Source: Bacillus sanguinis (GTDB lineage Bacteria > Bacillota > Bacilli > Bacillales > Bacillaceae_G). Taken from it: a DNA stretch of 42,806 nucleotides. The stretch spans positions 1 through 42,806 of the forward strand of contig NZ_BOQB01000069.1 of NCBI RefSeq assembly GCF_018332475.1. The letters are read 5' to 3'. This document shows, piece after piece, positions 5,159 through 12,853 of the stretch; the first letter of the stretch is position 1; each line of letters starts with the position of its first letter. The notes below the pieces were generated by a model that worked only from the letters and a program-made list of their open reading frames with translations, was not told the origin of the DNA and ran no database searches. A program made the translations under genes and the position numbers.

Positions 5159-6664
5159 ATGGGGAGAGCATATAAAAAAATAGTTATTACAATGATGGTC
5201 GGTGCACTTTCACTTGTAGCGTTTGGGTGTGAGGCGGGAAAAAAAGTTATAAATCCAAACACAACACAGGAAAAGAAGGAAGAACAGATCGATTCAGTAG
5301 TTGAAAAACAGATGAAAGAAAATGAGGGGAATGGGAATACGGCTGGAAATAGTTCTAATAAAGGGAAGATGGCAGAGAGTAATAGATGGGTTTACTATGC
5401 GGTAAATGGTGATAAAAATACAGGAGGCATTTATCGAACGAAAGATCAATTTCAGACTTCGGAACGTGTAGTGGAAGGTGTAAACGCTTCTTACATAAAT
5501 ATAAAAAACAAAGCTTTATATTTTATTCATACGGATGAAGATAAGAATGCGGGATTATCTTCTTTAATGAAGTATGATATATCTAACAAAAAGCTATCCA
5601 CATTAAAGGCGAATACAAATTATGTTTATATAAAAGATCAAACTTTATTTTATCCGAAAAAATATTCTGAGCATGGTGGTTTTGATATTGTAGGGATAGT
5701 AAAAATGGATTTGAAAACGGGGCAGGAAGAAGAAGCGGCATTTAAAAACTCAGGTTGGTCTCAAACGATAGATGATCGTATTCTACATTGGAATAAAAAT
5801 CGTGGAACACAAGTGACAAAAGATAATAAAACTTGGTCAAAAGAAAATTATGCAACAATATCTAGTGCTACGTATAATAATCAAAAATTATATGCTGTTG
5901 TCGACTTTTCGCTACCTTTTGAAACAAGTCAAGCTGAGCATGGCATATATGAAATAGACATTCAACAAAATAACGAAAAGTTATTGGTAAAGGATGCCTT
6001 GCAGATGAATGTGAAAGGGGATACTTTTTATTATTTAAAAAAGGACGGCGTATATAAGAAGAAAATGAATGGCGGAAATGAAAGAATAATTTATAATAAA
6101 GCGGTTGAACCAACTAAATCTTATTTATATTTTGTAGCCGGAGATATGTATCTCTATACGGATAATGGAACTATTTTAAATCTAGATACAAAGAAATCAA
6201 ATGAAGAAAAAGATACGAAATTAGCAGATGATGTTATGTTACAGAAAGTATGGAATGCACAGAAGGAACTTACTAATGTTCAAATGGCTGCACTAACAGG
6301 AAACCCAAAACGAGTAGGAGATTTTTCGTATGGGGAATTATTGAATCCTACTTATAATACAAAGGGCGCTTTAGAGACCACGCTATCTACGTACTTCTCA
6401 AAACCATTTATAGCAGAGTATATGAAGAGTAAGTATATTAAAGAGTTAAATGGAAGAATGCACTATGTTATTGGAGATCCAGGGTCAAAAGCAGCAACTA
6501 AATTTACAAAAATTATTTCTGCTGAGTTAAAGGATGGGAAAATAAAAGCGCAGGTTGAAACGTATAATGACTATGATAATGTAACGGAAACAGTAGAAGT
6601 TGAATTTATTTATGAACATAATCAATGGGTTATTAATAATATGCCACGTTTTGGTTTAAGTTAA
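5159..6664 (+). CDS. Surface lipoprotein, beta-propeller-like (DUF5050-type)
   Basis: 501 residues from the ATG at 5159, after GTAGGGAAG; earlier in-frame starts lack a ribosome binding site. A lipoprotein signal (IVITMMVGALSLVAFGC) ends in Cys24, then a Lys/Glu/Asn-rich linker to about residue 90. The middle, residues 95-350, consists of repeated strands such as WVYYAVNGDKNTGGIYRTKD, ALYFIHTDEDKNAGLSSLMK and DTFYYLKKDGVYKKKMNGGN, which look like propeller blades. A C-terminal about 110-residue domain (TTLSTYFSKPFIAEYMKSKY ... YEHNQWVINNMPRFG) resembles small secreted NTF2/IseA-like domains, but I am unsure of that. It is probably anchored outside the membrane. Function unknown. Confidence 0.65.
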   Translation: MGRAYKKIVITMMVGALSLVAFGCEAGKKVINPNTTQEKKEEQIDSVVEKQMKENEGNGNTAGNSSNKGKMAESNRWVYYAVNGDKNTGGIYRTKDQFQTSERVVEGVNASYINIKNKALYFIHTDEDKNAGLSSLMKYDISNKKLSTLKANTNYVYIKDQTLFYPKKYSEHGGFDIVGIVKMDLKTGQEEEAAFKNSGWSQTIDDRILHWNKNRGTQVTKDNKTWSKENYATISSATYNNQKLYAVVDFSLPFETSQAEHGIYEIDIQQNNEKLLVKDALQMNVKGDTFYYLKKDGVYKKKMNGGNERIIYNKAVEPTKSYLYFVAGDMYLYTDNGTILNLDTKKSNEEKDTKLADDVMLQKVWNAQKELTNVQMAALTGNPKRVGDFSYGELLNPTYNTKGALETTLSTYFSKPFIAEYMKSKYIKELNGRMHYVIGDPGSKAATKFTKIISAELKDGKIKAQVETYNDYDNVTETVEVEFIYEHNQWVINNMPRFGLS

Positions 6665-6698
6665 AAAAACCACCAAGCATTTTGCTTGGTGGTTTTGT
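6664..6698. terminator. Bidirectional terminator
   Basis: AAACCACCAAGCA / TGCTTGGTGGTTT, 13-bp perfect stem with a three-base loop, A and T runs at the ends. It lies between converging genes 5159-6664 (+) and 6700-8349 (-). Confidence 0.93.
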
Positions 6699-6699
6699 A

Positions 6700-8349
6700 T
6701 TAGGATTCTAATTTTTTTGCACGTCTTAATAATAAGAGAAAGACAATAACGAGGAAACCGAGTATAAGGAAGAATCCATATTGTTTTATATAATCCATTA
6801 CGTCACTTGCGCTTGTTGGTTTTTCAACGTGAATACCGTCTTTATTAGTAGTGATATGAATATCTTTCATTTTCACTTCATTTGTTTCCTTTTGTAAATC
6901 AATCCATTCTATATTTGGAATACTTTCTAGATCCTTTAGTACTTCTTTTAATGGTTTTACACCTAAGTAAGGATGATAGAATGCACCAATAACTCCATCG
7001 GATAATTTGGTAACAGATACAGCATTTGCTTTCATTTTAGCAATAGCGTGTGGTTTATCTTCTTCGATAAATCCAACTGTTTCAGGCATTAATTTCATGC
7101 CATGTAAAAATGATGGTGTACTTCTGTATGCCGGAGAGTGCATGGATTTCCAAGTTGTATCACTTAACTGTAGTTGTCCCACATAAGTTGAAAAGTACCT
7201 TGATAATATTTCATATCCTTTTTGAGACATCGTGTAATGAGGTGCTTCAAATGCGACAGGATATAATTTGGCATCTACAAGTTCTTGAATGCCTTTTTCA
7301 ATATGATCAGTCGTATATTTTTCTTCAAATTCTTCCCCTTTTTTTACGTATGTATTATATGCCTCTATGTTAGGGAAATCATCTTTTGTTTTTGGTTTTT
7401 CATGCTTCGGTTGACGAATTGGTTGGTCTGTTTTTACGTCCCAAAATTCAAAACCTTCACCAGTTTCACTATCATAAAATTGGTGAGTATAACCATGCAT
7501 AATAATTGCTGCACCATCATCTTGCATAGAGCGTAAAAGATCGACTAGTTCGGGTTTATCTTTTAAATGTAGTGTTTTACCTGTTTCTGGATCCGTATAT
7601 ACAGGAATAACAGTGATCATGTATGGCATCTTTTTCTCTTTTAGTAATTCAGCAATTTCTTTTAATTGATTTATATCTGCGGCTGGATGAACGTCTTCAA
7701 GACGTAAATAAGCTTCTACCTTATTGTTCGTTGGCTTTTGTCCGAAGTAAGAAAATAATACTTCACCGATGTAATGAGACATCCAGTCAAAGAGATTTGG
7801 CGTTGCAACATAATAAGAATTATTTTGTTGTACAATTAATGGATAAGTAGTATTTCCTTTTAAAGCATTGGCAAGAATTGTTCCATTTGTATCAAGGTTT
7901 TTAATGGATCGTTCGTCCTCTAATGTATTCTTTAGTTTACGTGTTGGATATTCAATTGTATCAGAGTTTATATCTTCATTTTTAAGTGTGATAAATGAAA
8001 AACGTTTGGATAATTGTTCTATATTTTGACCTAAAACGAGTAGTGGTCCTGAGAAATTTTCTAGAAATTCTTTTGTTTCAGTGGAAAGTTCTTCTTGTTT
8101 TTCACCTATGTAAATAACATGTGTATATGAAGATTTATCAGTTATTTCAGCTAACTGTTTTATATTTTTTATTGTTATGTTATTAGTAAAATGTCCTACT
8201 TGTGTATTAAGTATTTGGGTGTCACTTGTAATTTGATCATCGCTCGAACTGTATAAAATAAGGACTTTTGGATTTTCGTTTTTTTGTGCGGAAATAGGGA
8301 CAGGAATTAATAGTAGTAAACTAAATAAGAGTAGCAACCATTTTTTCAT
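6700..8349 (-). CDS. DUF2334 polysaccharide-deacetylase-like membrane protein
   Basis: 549 residues, ATG with AGGAGAAT upstream. A signal peptide (MKKWLLLLFSLLLLIPVPIS) is followed by an extracellular region and a C-terminal membrane anchor (FFLILGFLVIVFLLLLRRAK) near residues 522-545, so the bulk lies outside the cell. From about residue 215 it has the DUF2334 pattern: AYLRLEDVHPAADINQLKEI (the ED.HP metal-site motif), MPYMITVIPVYTD, AAIIMHGYTHQ and EAPHYTMS. These are features of the carbohydrate esterase 4 fold. It may deacetylate a cell-surface polysaccharide, but no substrate can be inferred. Monocistronic, ending in the shared terminator at 6664-6698. Confidence 0.83.
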   Translation of the reverse strand: MKKWLLLLFSLLLLIPVPISAQKNENPKVLILYSSSDDQITSDTQILNTQVGHFTNNITIKNIKQLAEITDKSSYTHVIYIGEKQEELSTETKEFLENFSGPLLVLGQNIEQLSKRFSFITLKNEDINSDTIEYPTRKLKNTLEDERSIKNLDTNGTILANALKGNTTYPLIVQQNNSYYVATPNLFDWMSHYIGEVLFSYFGQKPTNNKVEAYLRLEDVHPAADINQLKEIAELLKEKKMPYMITVIPVYTDPETGKTLHLKDKPELVDLLRSMQDDGAAIIMHGYTHQFYDSETGEGFEFWDVKTDQPIRQPKHEKPKTKDDFPNIEAYNTYVKKGEEFEEKYTTDHIEKGIQELVDAKLYPVAFEAPHYTMSQKGYEILSRYFSTYVGQLQLSDTTWKSMHSPAYRSTPSFLHGMKLMPETVGFIEEDKPHAIAKMKANAVSVTKLSDGVIGAFYHPYLGVKPLKEVLKDLESIPNIEWIDLQKETNEVKMKDIHITTNKDGIHVEKPTSASDVMDYIKQYGFFLILGFLVIVFLLLLRRAKKLES

Positions 8350-8599
8350 ATTATTATTCTCCTAGTTTATATTTAGAATTCAGTTTACAATTATATACAA
8401 AAAATGCGTTTCAGTCTATGAAAGTTACATTTTTGCACGTATTTACCAGCTGTTTTTTCACAAAATCGGTCTAAAGCATGATGATAATATGTATAGTTAT
8501 TTGCTATGATAAAAGGGTAAGAGAATGATAGAGTGTGGGTAATTGTAAGGGAAGAAGGCTGAAAGGGGACAAATTTCAGCGGAGAAAGAGGTAGAGGTA

Positions 8600-9133
8600 G
8601 TGAAGAAATTCTTTGTAGGATTTTTAGTTGTTCTTGGGGTGTACTTATATTTCCAAGGAAAGTCTGAAGGAATGGGCAAATTAGTAAATGAGACAAGCTA
8701 TGTTGACTCAGAAGAAGCAAAACAGATGAAACAAATTATTATAGAGGAAGCAAAGAAAGTCAATCTTCCAGAATGGATACCTCTTACAATTGCCGAACAT
8801 GAAAGTCGTTTAAATCCAAGAAGTGTTGGAGATAACGGAACTTCATTCGGATTGTTTCAATTGCATCGCGGTGGTGGACTTGCACCGGATCATTTAACAG
8901 ATGATGAGCTAAAAGATCCACGTACAAATGTGCAAATTGCAATGCCGCATTTAATGAAAGGATATAAGCGCGGGGTGCAAAAAGGTTTGACTGATTTTGC
9001 ATTACTAAAATATATAGCGAATACATCTGGATGGCCAGGTAATTTGGGTCCAGAGTGGACGGATAATAACATGAAGTATAACGTCGGGTTAGAAGATGTG
9101 TACTATCGAAATAAAGGTGTAATAAAAGAGTAG
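8600..9133 (+). CDS. Lytic transglycosylase (SLT domain), membrane-anchored
   Basis: 177 residues from a GTG start after an AGAGGTAG ribosome binding site. An N-terminal hydrophobic segment (FFVGFLVVLGVYLYF) acts as signal/anchor. The SLT fold follows: IPLTIAEHESRLNPRSVGDN contains the catalytic Glu (AEHES, about residue 66), then GTSFGLFQLHRGGG and NVQIAMPHLMKG. These enzymes cleave the MurNAc-GlcNAc bond of peptidoglycan outside the membrane, forming a 1,6-anhydro product. The protein is short, a single catalytic domain without LysM or other wall-binding repeats. It is transcribed alone; an extended -10 (TGCTATGAT) is visible around 8500. The terminator hairpin is at 9127-9159. Confidence 0.85.
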   Translation: MKKFFVGFLVVLGVYLYFQGKSEGMGKLVNETSYVDSEEAKQMKQIIIEEAKKVNLPEWIPLTIAEHESRLNPRSVGDNGTSFGLFQLHRGGGLAPDHLTDDELKDPRTNVQIAMPHLMKGYKRGVQKGLTDFALLKYIANTSGWPGNLGPEWTDNNMKYNVGLEDVYYRNKGVIKE

Positions 9134-9159
9134 GTTTTTTATACCTACTCTGTTTTTTT
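9127..9159. terminator. Terminator between converging genes
   Basis: AGAGTAGG / CCTACTCT stem followed by G and seven T on the plus strand. It covers the stop codon of the transglycosylase gene and the 3' end of the minus-strand gene at 9145. Confidence 0.8.
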
Positions 9160-9939
9160 ATGAATAACCTCATCCTTTTCTCGCATGAAATACCGAGCTA
9201 GTTGTATTTTCACGTCTTCTAGTTTTGTGGAAACTTGCGGTATTTTATATCCTACGTATAACGGTGAAACGACAAATCTAGGAACAACTTTACAAATGAT
9301 CTTTCCGTTTAAGTAATAGAAGAATAAGTTATAACTACTACATCCTTTATGGAAATCTGTCAGTATGTAACGTACAGTTTGCTGAATATAATTTGCTAGT
9401 TCATCTATGCATCCAATATCTTCAATGATGATATTAAATTCAGTAAAACCGATAATAGGACGATCTGAAATATTGAGTTCAATGCATTCGTTTTTTTGTA
9501 CAATTACTCCTCGGAAGTTGTCCTGTTCTACGTTACCGAGATAGTCTACATATTTCATTCCGATAATCTGCATGTGTGCATGATGCAAACTCCCGCCTGA
9601 GAATGGACCGTGATTTTTGTATAAAATCACAGATGTGAATTCTTCATTCTTCTGTAAGTCTAACCAATGTTTAATCGAGAAACGAATTAGCGATCTCATA
9701 TGTTCTTCTGTATATGTCGCAATATGATCTTCACAATTATCTGTTTCGATTAGCACCGTTTGAAGTGTATCTTTTAATGTAGGAAATTTGTTCTTTAGCC
9801 AAATAATTGAGCCCTCAGTTGCTAAAATATCCGTTAAATTTTCTCTGTCACAAAAAGGACATGCAGCGCTTCTATTCCGGATGCTTTCTGGTTTTTGTTT
9901 ACCGATATCGTTTAAAAAGTATAGTTGTTGTGTATCCAT
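9145..9939 (-). CDS. GalT/HIT-like protein (DUF4931)
   Basis: 264 residues from the ATG at 9939, which follows AAAGGGG; an in-frame extension upstream to 10047 has no ribosome binding site. A zinc-binding CPFC motif (about residues 28-31) and a HIT-type triad GGSLHHAHMQIIG (His-x-His-x-Gln) are as in galactose-1-phosphate uridylyltransferases, where the second His is the nucleotidylated residue. The protein is shorter than GalT (about 350) and fits the DUF4931 group of Bacillus. It presumably transfers or hydrolyses a nucleotide-sugar phosphate; the substrate is unknown, and no galactose genes lie nearby. Confidence 0.78.
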   Translation of the reverse strand: MDTQQLYFLNDIGKQKPESIRNRSAACPFCDRENLTDILATEGSIIWLKNKFPTLKDTLQTVLIETDNCEDHIATYTEEHMRSLIRFSIKHWLDLQKNEEFTSVILYKNHGPFSGGSLHHAHMQIIGMKYVDYLGNVEQDNFRGVIVQKNECIELNISDRPIIGFTEFNIIIEDIGCIDELANYIQQTVRYILTDFHKGCSSYNLFFYYLNGKIICKVVPRFVVSPLYVGYKIPQVSTKLEDVKIQLARYFMREKDEVIHKKTE

Positions 9940-10035
9940 TTGTATATATGCCCCTTTAAAATGTGTGTAAATGTAAAAATCCCGCTTAATACATTCGGGA
10001 AAAGGAGAAGGAAATCCTTTAAAGGGAATAGGAAA

Positions 10036-10085
10036 AATAAAAGACAAGATATCCTCATTACAACAGGGTACCTTGTCTTTTATTT
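10036..10085. terminator. Bidirectional terminator
   Basis: AAAAGACAAG and CTTGTCTTTT form a 10-bp perfect stem around a 22-23 base loop. On the minus strand it ends the three-peptide operon (10393-10080). Confidence 0.72.
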
Positions 10086-10202
10086 TTTCTTTAATAATGT
10101 GTATGGATAATATAGATCGTTTTTATTATGTTTATTTTTTCTATTTTTTATTGTGTATAAGGCAATTGCTGTACTCGTAATTACAATAATGGCTTTCTTC
10201 AT
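10080..10202 (-). CDS. 40-residue basic membrane mini-protein (third peptide of operon)
   Basis: 40 codons on the minus strand, ATG after AAAAGGGGT. A short hydrophobic N-terminus (MKKAIIVITSTAIALYTIKN) precedes a Lys/Asn/Tyr-rich tail (NRKNKHNKNDLYYPYTLLKK). Unlike its two upstream neighbours it has no ALVDAKAV motif. It lies 16 bases downstream of the second peptide gene, so the three are co-transcribed from module E. The stop codon lies in the terminator stem. Possible roles are membrane anchor, immunity or accessory factor for the two peptides; this is only inference from position. Confidence 0.6.
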   Translation of the reverse strand: MKKAIIVITSTAIALYTIKNRKNKHNKNDLYYPYTLLKKK

Positions 10203-10218
10203 ATTCGTTTACCCCTTT

Positions 10219-10296
10219 TTATTGTTGGTTTAATTCTTGGCTAACTGCTTTTGCATCAACTAGAGCGTGTAAAATCATTTTTACCATGTTCATCAT
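10219..10296 (-). CDS. 25-residue amphipathic mini-peptide (ALVDAKAV family)
   Basis: 25 codons, starting MM, with AAAGGAGTGAG upstream. The core LHALVDAKAVSQELNQ is nearly the same as FSALIDAKAVASTLNK in the peptide at 305-406, 10 kb away, and related to the peptide just upstream. Hydrophobic residues recur every three to four positions, as in an amphipathic helix. Second gene of the module E operon. Function unknown. Confidence 0.72.
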   Translation of the reverse strand: MMNMVKMILHALVDAKAVSQELNQQ

Positions 10297-10312
10297 ATTC
10301 TCTCACTCCTTT

Positions 10313-10393
10313 TTATAGTTCGTTTAGTTCTTTTACAACTGCTTGTCCGTTCACTAATACCTCAAAGATTGCTTTTACGATTTCTTTCATCAT
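10313..10393 (-). CDS. 26-residue amphipathic mini-peptide (ALVDAKAV family)
   Basis: 26 codons with a near-perfect AAAAGGAGGAA ribosome binding site, which argues that it is translated. It starts MMKEIVKAIFEVLVNG and ends QAVVKELNEL. Length, formyl-Met start and amphipathic helix pattern are like staphylococcal phenol-soluble modulins, though I see no real sequence match. First gene of the operon driven by module E (10435-10498). Confidence 0.72.
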   Translation of the reverse strand: MMKEIVKAIFEVLVNGQAVVKELNEL

Positions 10394-10434
10394 GATTGTT
10401 TCCTCCTTTTGTTGTCTCTCTTGTTTACATCTTT

Positions 10435-10498
10435 ATTGTATAGGGAGGCATCTTTTCGTACTATCGCTTTCCATTACGTGAACATAACAGTTTTGTAA
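10435..10498 (-). promoter_or_regulatory. BceR-type promoter module E
   Basis: Minus strand: TTACA-AAAC-TGTTA (10485-10498, one mismatch in the right arm), six bases, CGTAATGGAA, AGCGATAGT, 19 bases, TACAAT (10435-10440). Spacing is identical to modules A-D; it is the most diverged copy. It drives the mini-peptides 10393-10080. Confidence 0.7.
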
Positions 10499-10562
10499 GA
10501 TTTGATGTCACTTATTGAAATGTTTAGTCTATCTTCATTATTTTCAGAAAAATGACTATTCA

Positions 10563-10585
10563 AACATGAAATGGGAAAGTATAAT
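10563..10585 (+). promoter_or_regulatory. Possible promoter of the 44-residue peptide gene
   Basis: A consensus TATAAT (10580-10585) lies 43 bases before the start at 10628. The -35 is poor (TATTCA at 17 bases). Confidence 0.4.
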
Positions 10586-10627
10586 AAAGAAGTAAGTATT
10601 AAATTCCGTACGAAAGAGGTGAATGAG

Positions 10628-10762
10628 ATGAAACGTTCTTTAGCTGCACGTGCCAAATTTTTAGATTTTATCTATTTTTGTCGTGCGATTTTTCATGATG
10701 TAGTTGTTAACGGGATACGTCTGTCCTTTTTTAACAATTGCATAGTAGCTATAGAACGATAG
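10628..10762 (+). CDS. 44-residue hydrophobic/basic peptide
   Basis: 44 codons from the ATG at 10628, with GAAAGAGGTG upstream. The frame is open further up, to 10571, but that would start before the TATAAT box at 10580. The sequence is basic at the N-terminus (MKRSLAARAKFLDF) and then aromatic/hydrophobic (IYFCRAIFHDVVVNGIRLSF). RAIFHDVVVNG faintly recalls KAIFEVLVNG in the divergent peptide at 10313-10393. It has no BceR-type module of its own. A weak GGAGCT/AGCTTCC terminator hairpin follows at 10798-10822. Function unknown. Confidence 0.5.
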   Translation: MKRSLAARAKFLDFIYFCRAIFHDVVVNGIRLSFFNNCIVAIER

Positions 10763-10797
10763 AAATCTCTTCACCCATTTTTAATAAACGTGTGAAA

Positions 10798-10822
10798 AGG
10801 GAGCTATTTAGCTTCCTTTTTC
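10798..10822 (+). terminator. Weak terminator
   Basis: GGAGCT, ATTT, AGCTTCC then TTTTTC; short stem with one bulge, following the 44-residue peptide gene. Confidence 0.55.
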
Positions 10823-10830
10823 TATGTCGA

Positions 10831-10866
10831 AAACCATGGGGAATGTTTCTTTCCCATGGTTTTTTA
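10831..10866 (+). terminator. Terminator-like hairpin in the leader of the ABC-F gene
   Basis: AAACCATGGG / CCCATGGTTT, 10-bp perfect stem with a 12-base loop and T run, ending 21 bases before the ABC-F start. It can be a second terminator for the upstream peptide gene or an attenuator for the ABC-F gene. Confidence 0.75.
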
Positions 10867-10886
10867 TATTGAAAGGAGTACGGAAA

Positions 10887-12767
10887 ATGACAATTTGTAG
10901 TGTAAATAATGTAACGAAATCTTTTGGTGGAAACATCATATTTGAAAATATATCGCTTGAAATAAAGAATGGTGAACGTGTTGGATTAGTTGGTCGTAAC
11001 GGTAGCGGGAAGACAACAATCTTTCAGCTTTTAACTGGAATGGAAAGTTTGGATGCAGGGGCCATTCATATGAAGAAAGGTACACGTATTGGTCATGTGG
11101 CACAAATTCCGAAATTTGATGAGAGTATGACTGTATATGAAGTATTGAGTTCCGCTTTTAAAATAGAAAAGGAATTAGAAAGAGAAATGCGTACTTTAGA
11201 AAAAGATATGGCGGAAGAACAGGGATCTTCTGTTTTACAAAAATTAATGGAAAGATACGGAATCATCCAAGAAAAGTTTGCGTTTCTTGGTGGTTATGAA
11301 ATCGAAGCGAACATTATGAAGGTAGCAAATGGTTTACAGGTGACAGAACTATTCCCTCGGTCATTTTTAGAGCTAAGTGGTGGGGAACAAACAAAAGTAA
11401 GCCTTGCATACATGTTGCTGCAGAAACCAGATTTACTTTTATTAGATGAACCAACTAATCATTTAGATTTATTTGCCGTAGAATGGTTAGAGCAATTTTT
11501 AAAAGAATACACTGGAACGGTTATGGTCATTTCACATGATCGCTATTTCCTTGATGAGGTTGTAACGAAGATTTTTGATTTAGAAGATGGAGAGATTCAC
11601 GTGTATCATACAAACTATTCTCAGTTTGTTGAGGAAAAGGAAGAAAGGTTACTTCAGGAGTTCCAGGCTTATCAAGAACAACAAAAGAAAATAAAGAAAA
11701 TGAAAGAAGCAATTAAACGACTACGTGAATGGGCAAATCAAGCGAATCCTCCGAATGAAGGATTGCATAAGAGAGCAAGAAGTATGGAACGTGCACTGGA
11801 ACGGATGGAGAAGCTAAAGAAACCTATTTTAGAACGAAAACAAATGGGACTTCAGTTTGAAGGGCAAGAGAGGAGCGGGAAAGATGTTGTTGTGATGAAA
11901 GAAGTGAGTAAAGGATTTGCTGAACATCTTTTATTTAACGAAGCAAATTTACATGTTCGTTTTCAAGAGCGTGCGGCGATTGTTGGTCGTAATGGTACAG
12001 GAAAGACAACGCTACTAAAATTATTATTAGAAGAAATAGAACCAGACGCTGGAGAAATTCGAATTGGAAGTAGTGTGAAAATCGGTTATTTATCCCAGCA
12101 TGCGTACGGAAATATGAAGAGTAATGTATTGGAGGCTTTCAGGGAATGTGTAGCTGTTACGGAGGGAGAAGCGAGACATATATTAGCTAAGTTTTTATTT
12201 TATGGCCCAGCGGTGTTTAAGAAGGTAACGCAACTGAGCGGTGGAGAAAAAATGAGGTTAAGGCTCGCGCAACTTATGTATCAAGATATCAATTTTTTAA
12301 TTTTAGATGAGCCGACAAACCATCTCGACATTGAATCAAGGGAAGTTCTAGAGGAAGCTCTTGAACAATATAATGGAACGATTTTAGCTGTTTCACATGA
12401 TCGTTATTTTTTAAATAAGTTATTTGCAAAGACGTACTGGATTGATGAGTGTAAATTATTTGAGTTTGCAGGGAACTATGCATGGGCGCGTCAAAAGTGG
12501 GAGGAAAAGATCGAGACACAAGTAATAAAGCAGCAACGCCAAGGAAGAAAAAGTATGGAAACAGTCCCTGTAAAAAAGAAAGAAGTTAGGAATATCGAGG
12601 AGATTGAACCCGAGTTAATGCATGTAGAAGAAGATATATATACGCTTGAGTGTAAGATGGAACATGTAGTTGATGTTGAAATGCTTGAACAATTGTATGA
12701 AGAAAAAATGAAGAAAGAGTTGTTACGAGCGGAACTGTATAATGAGTTAGAGAATATCGCGGAGTAA
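10887..12767 (+). CDS. ABC-F family ATPase (ribosome-associated)
   Basis: 626 residues from the ATG at 10887 with GAAAGGAG upstream; an in-frame extension to 10824 lies inside the leader hairpin. There are two ABC domains: Walker A GLVGRNGSGKTT (about 34-44), signature LSGGEQTKVSLA, LLLLDEPTNHLD; second Walker A IVGRNGTGKTT, signature LSGGEKMRLRLA, LILDEPTNHLD. No membrane segments are present, so it is not a transporter. A charged coiled-coil linker (about 245-325, RARSMERALERMEKLKKP) is the P-site tRNA interaction arm of ABC-F proteins. A C-terminal coiled-coil extension covers about 540-626. The family acts on the ribosome as a translation factor or antibiotic-protection protein; I cannot tell which subfamily this is. 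A terminator-like hairpin just upstream suggests attenuation control, as in several antibiotic-resistance ABC-F genes. Confidence 0.88.
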   Translation: MTICSVNNVTKSFGGNIIFENISLEIKNGERVGLVGRNGSGKTTIFQLLTGMESLDAGAIHMKKGTRIGHVAQIPKFDESMTVYEVLSSAFKIEKELEREMRTLEKDMAEEQGSSVLQKLMERYGIIQEKFAFLGGYEIEANIMKVANGLQVTELFPRSFLELSGGEQTKVSLAYMLLQKPDLLLLDEPTNHLDLFAVEWLEQFLKEYTGTVMVISHDRYFLDEVVTKIFDLEDGEIHVYHTNYSQFVEEKEERLLQEFQAYQEQQKKIKKMKEAIKRLREWANQANPPNEGLHKRARSMERALERMEKLKKPILERKQMGLQFEGQERSGKDVVVMKEVSKGFAEHLLFNEANLHVRFQERAAIVGRNGTGKTTLLKLLLEEIEPDAGEIRIGSSVKIGYLSQHAYGNMKSNVLEAFRECVAVTEGEARHILAKFLFYGPAVFKKVTQLSGGEKMRLRLAQLMYQDINFLILDEPTNHLDIESREVLEEALEQYNGTILAVSHDRYFLNKLFAKTYWIDECKLFEFAGNYAWARQKWEEKIETQVIKQQRQGRKSMETVPVKKKEVRNIEEIEPELMHVEEDIYTLECKMEHVVDVEMLEQLYEEKMKKELLRAELYNELENIAE

Positions 12768-12774
12768 AAAGTAG

Positions 12775-12816
12775 AAAGCGAATTTTATCAGCTTTGCTGA
12801 AGGGATTCGCTTTTTT
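12775..12816 (+). terminator. Terminator of ABC-F gene
   Basis: AAAGCGAAT / ATTCGCTTT arms with an inner CAGCTTTGCTG hairpin, then a T run. Confidence 0.85.
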
Positions 12817-12853
12817 ATACTGATATTTTACTTTAAGGGAAAAATAAAAATCG

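Noticed and set aside
9940-10047. N-terminal extension of the GalT/HIT-like protein
   Set aside because: No ribosome binding site and Pro/Phe-rich sequence overlapping the terminator region; MDTQQ at 9939 has a good signal.
10485-10585. Divergent (rightward) module for the 44-residue peptide
   Set aside because: At the required spacing on the plus strand there is no GTAA half-site, CGATAGT block or -10.
10571-10627. N-terminal extension of the 44-residue peptide
   Set aside because: It would start upstream of the TATAAT box at 10580 and has no ribosome binding site.
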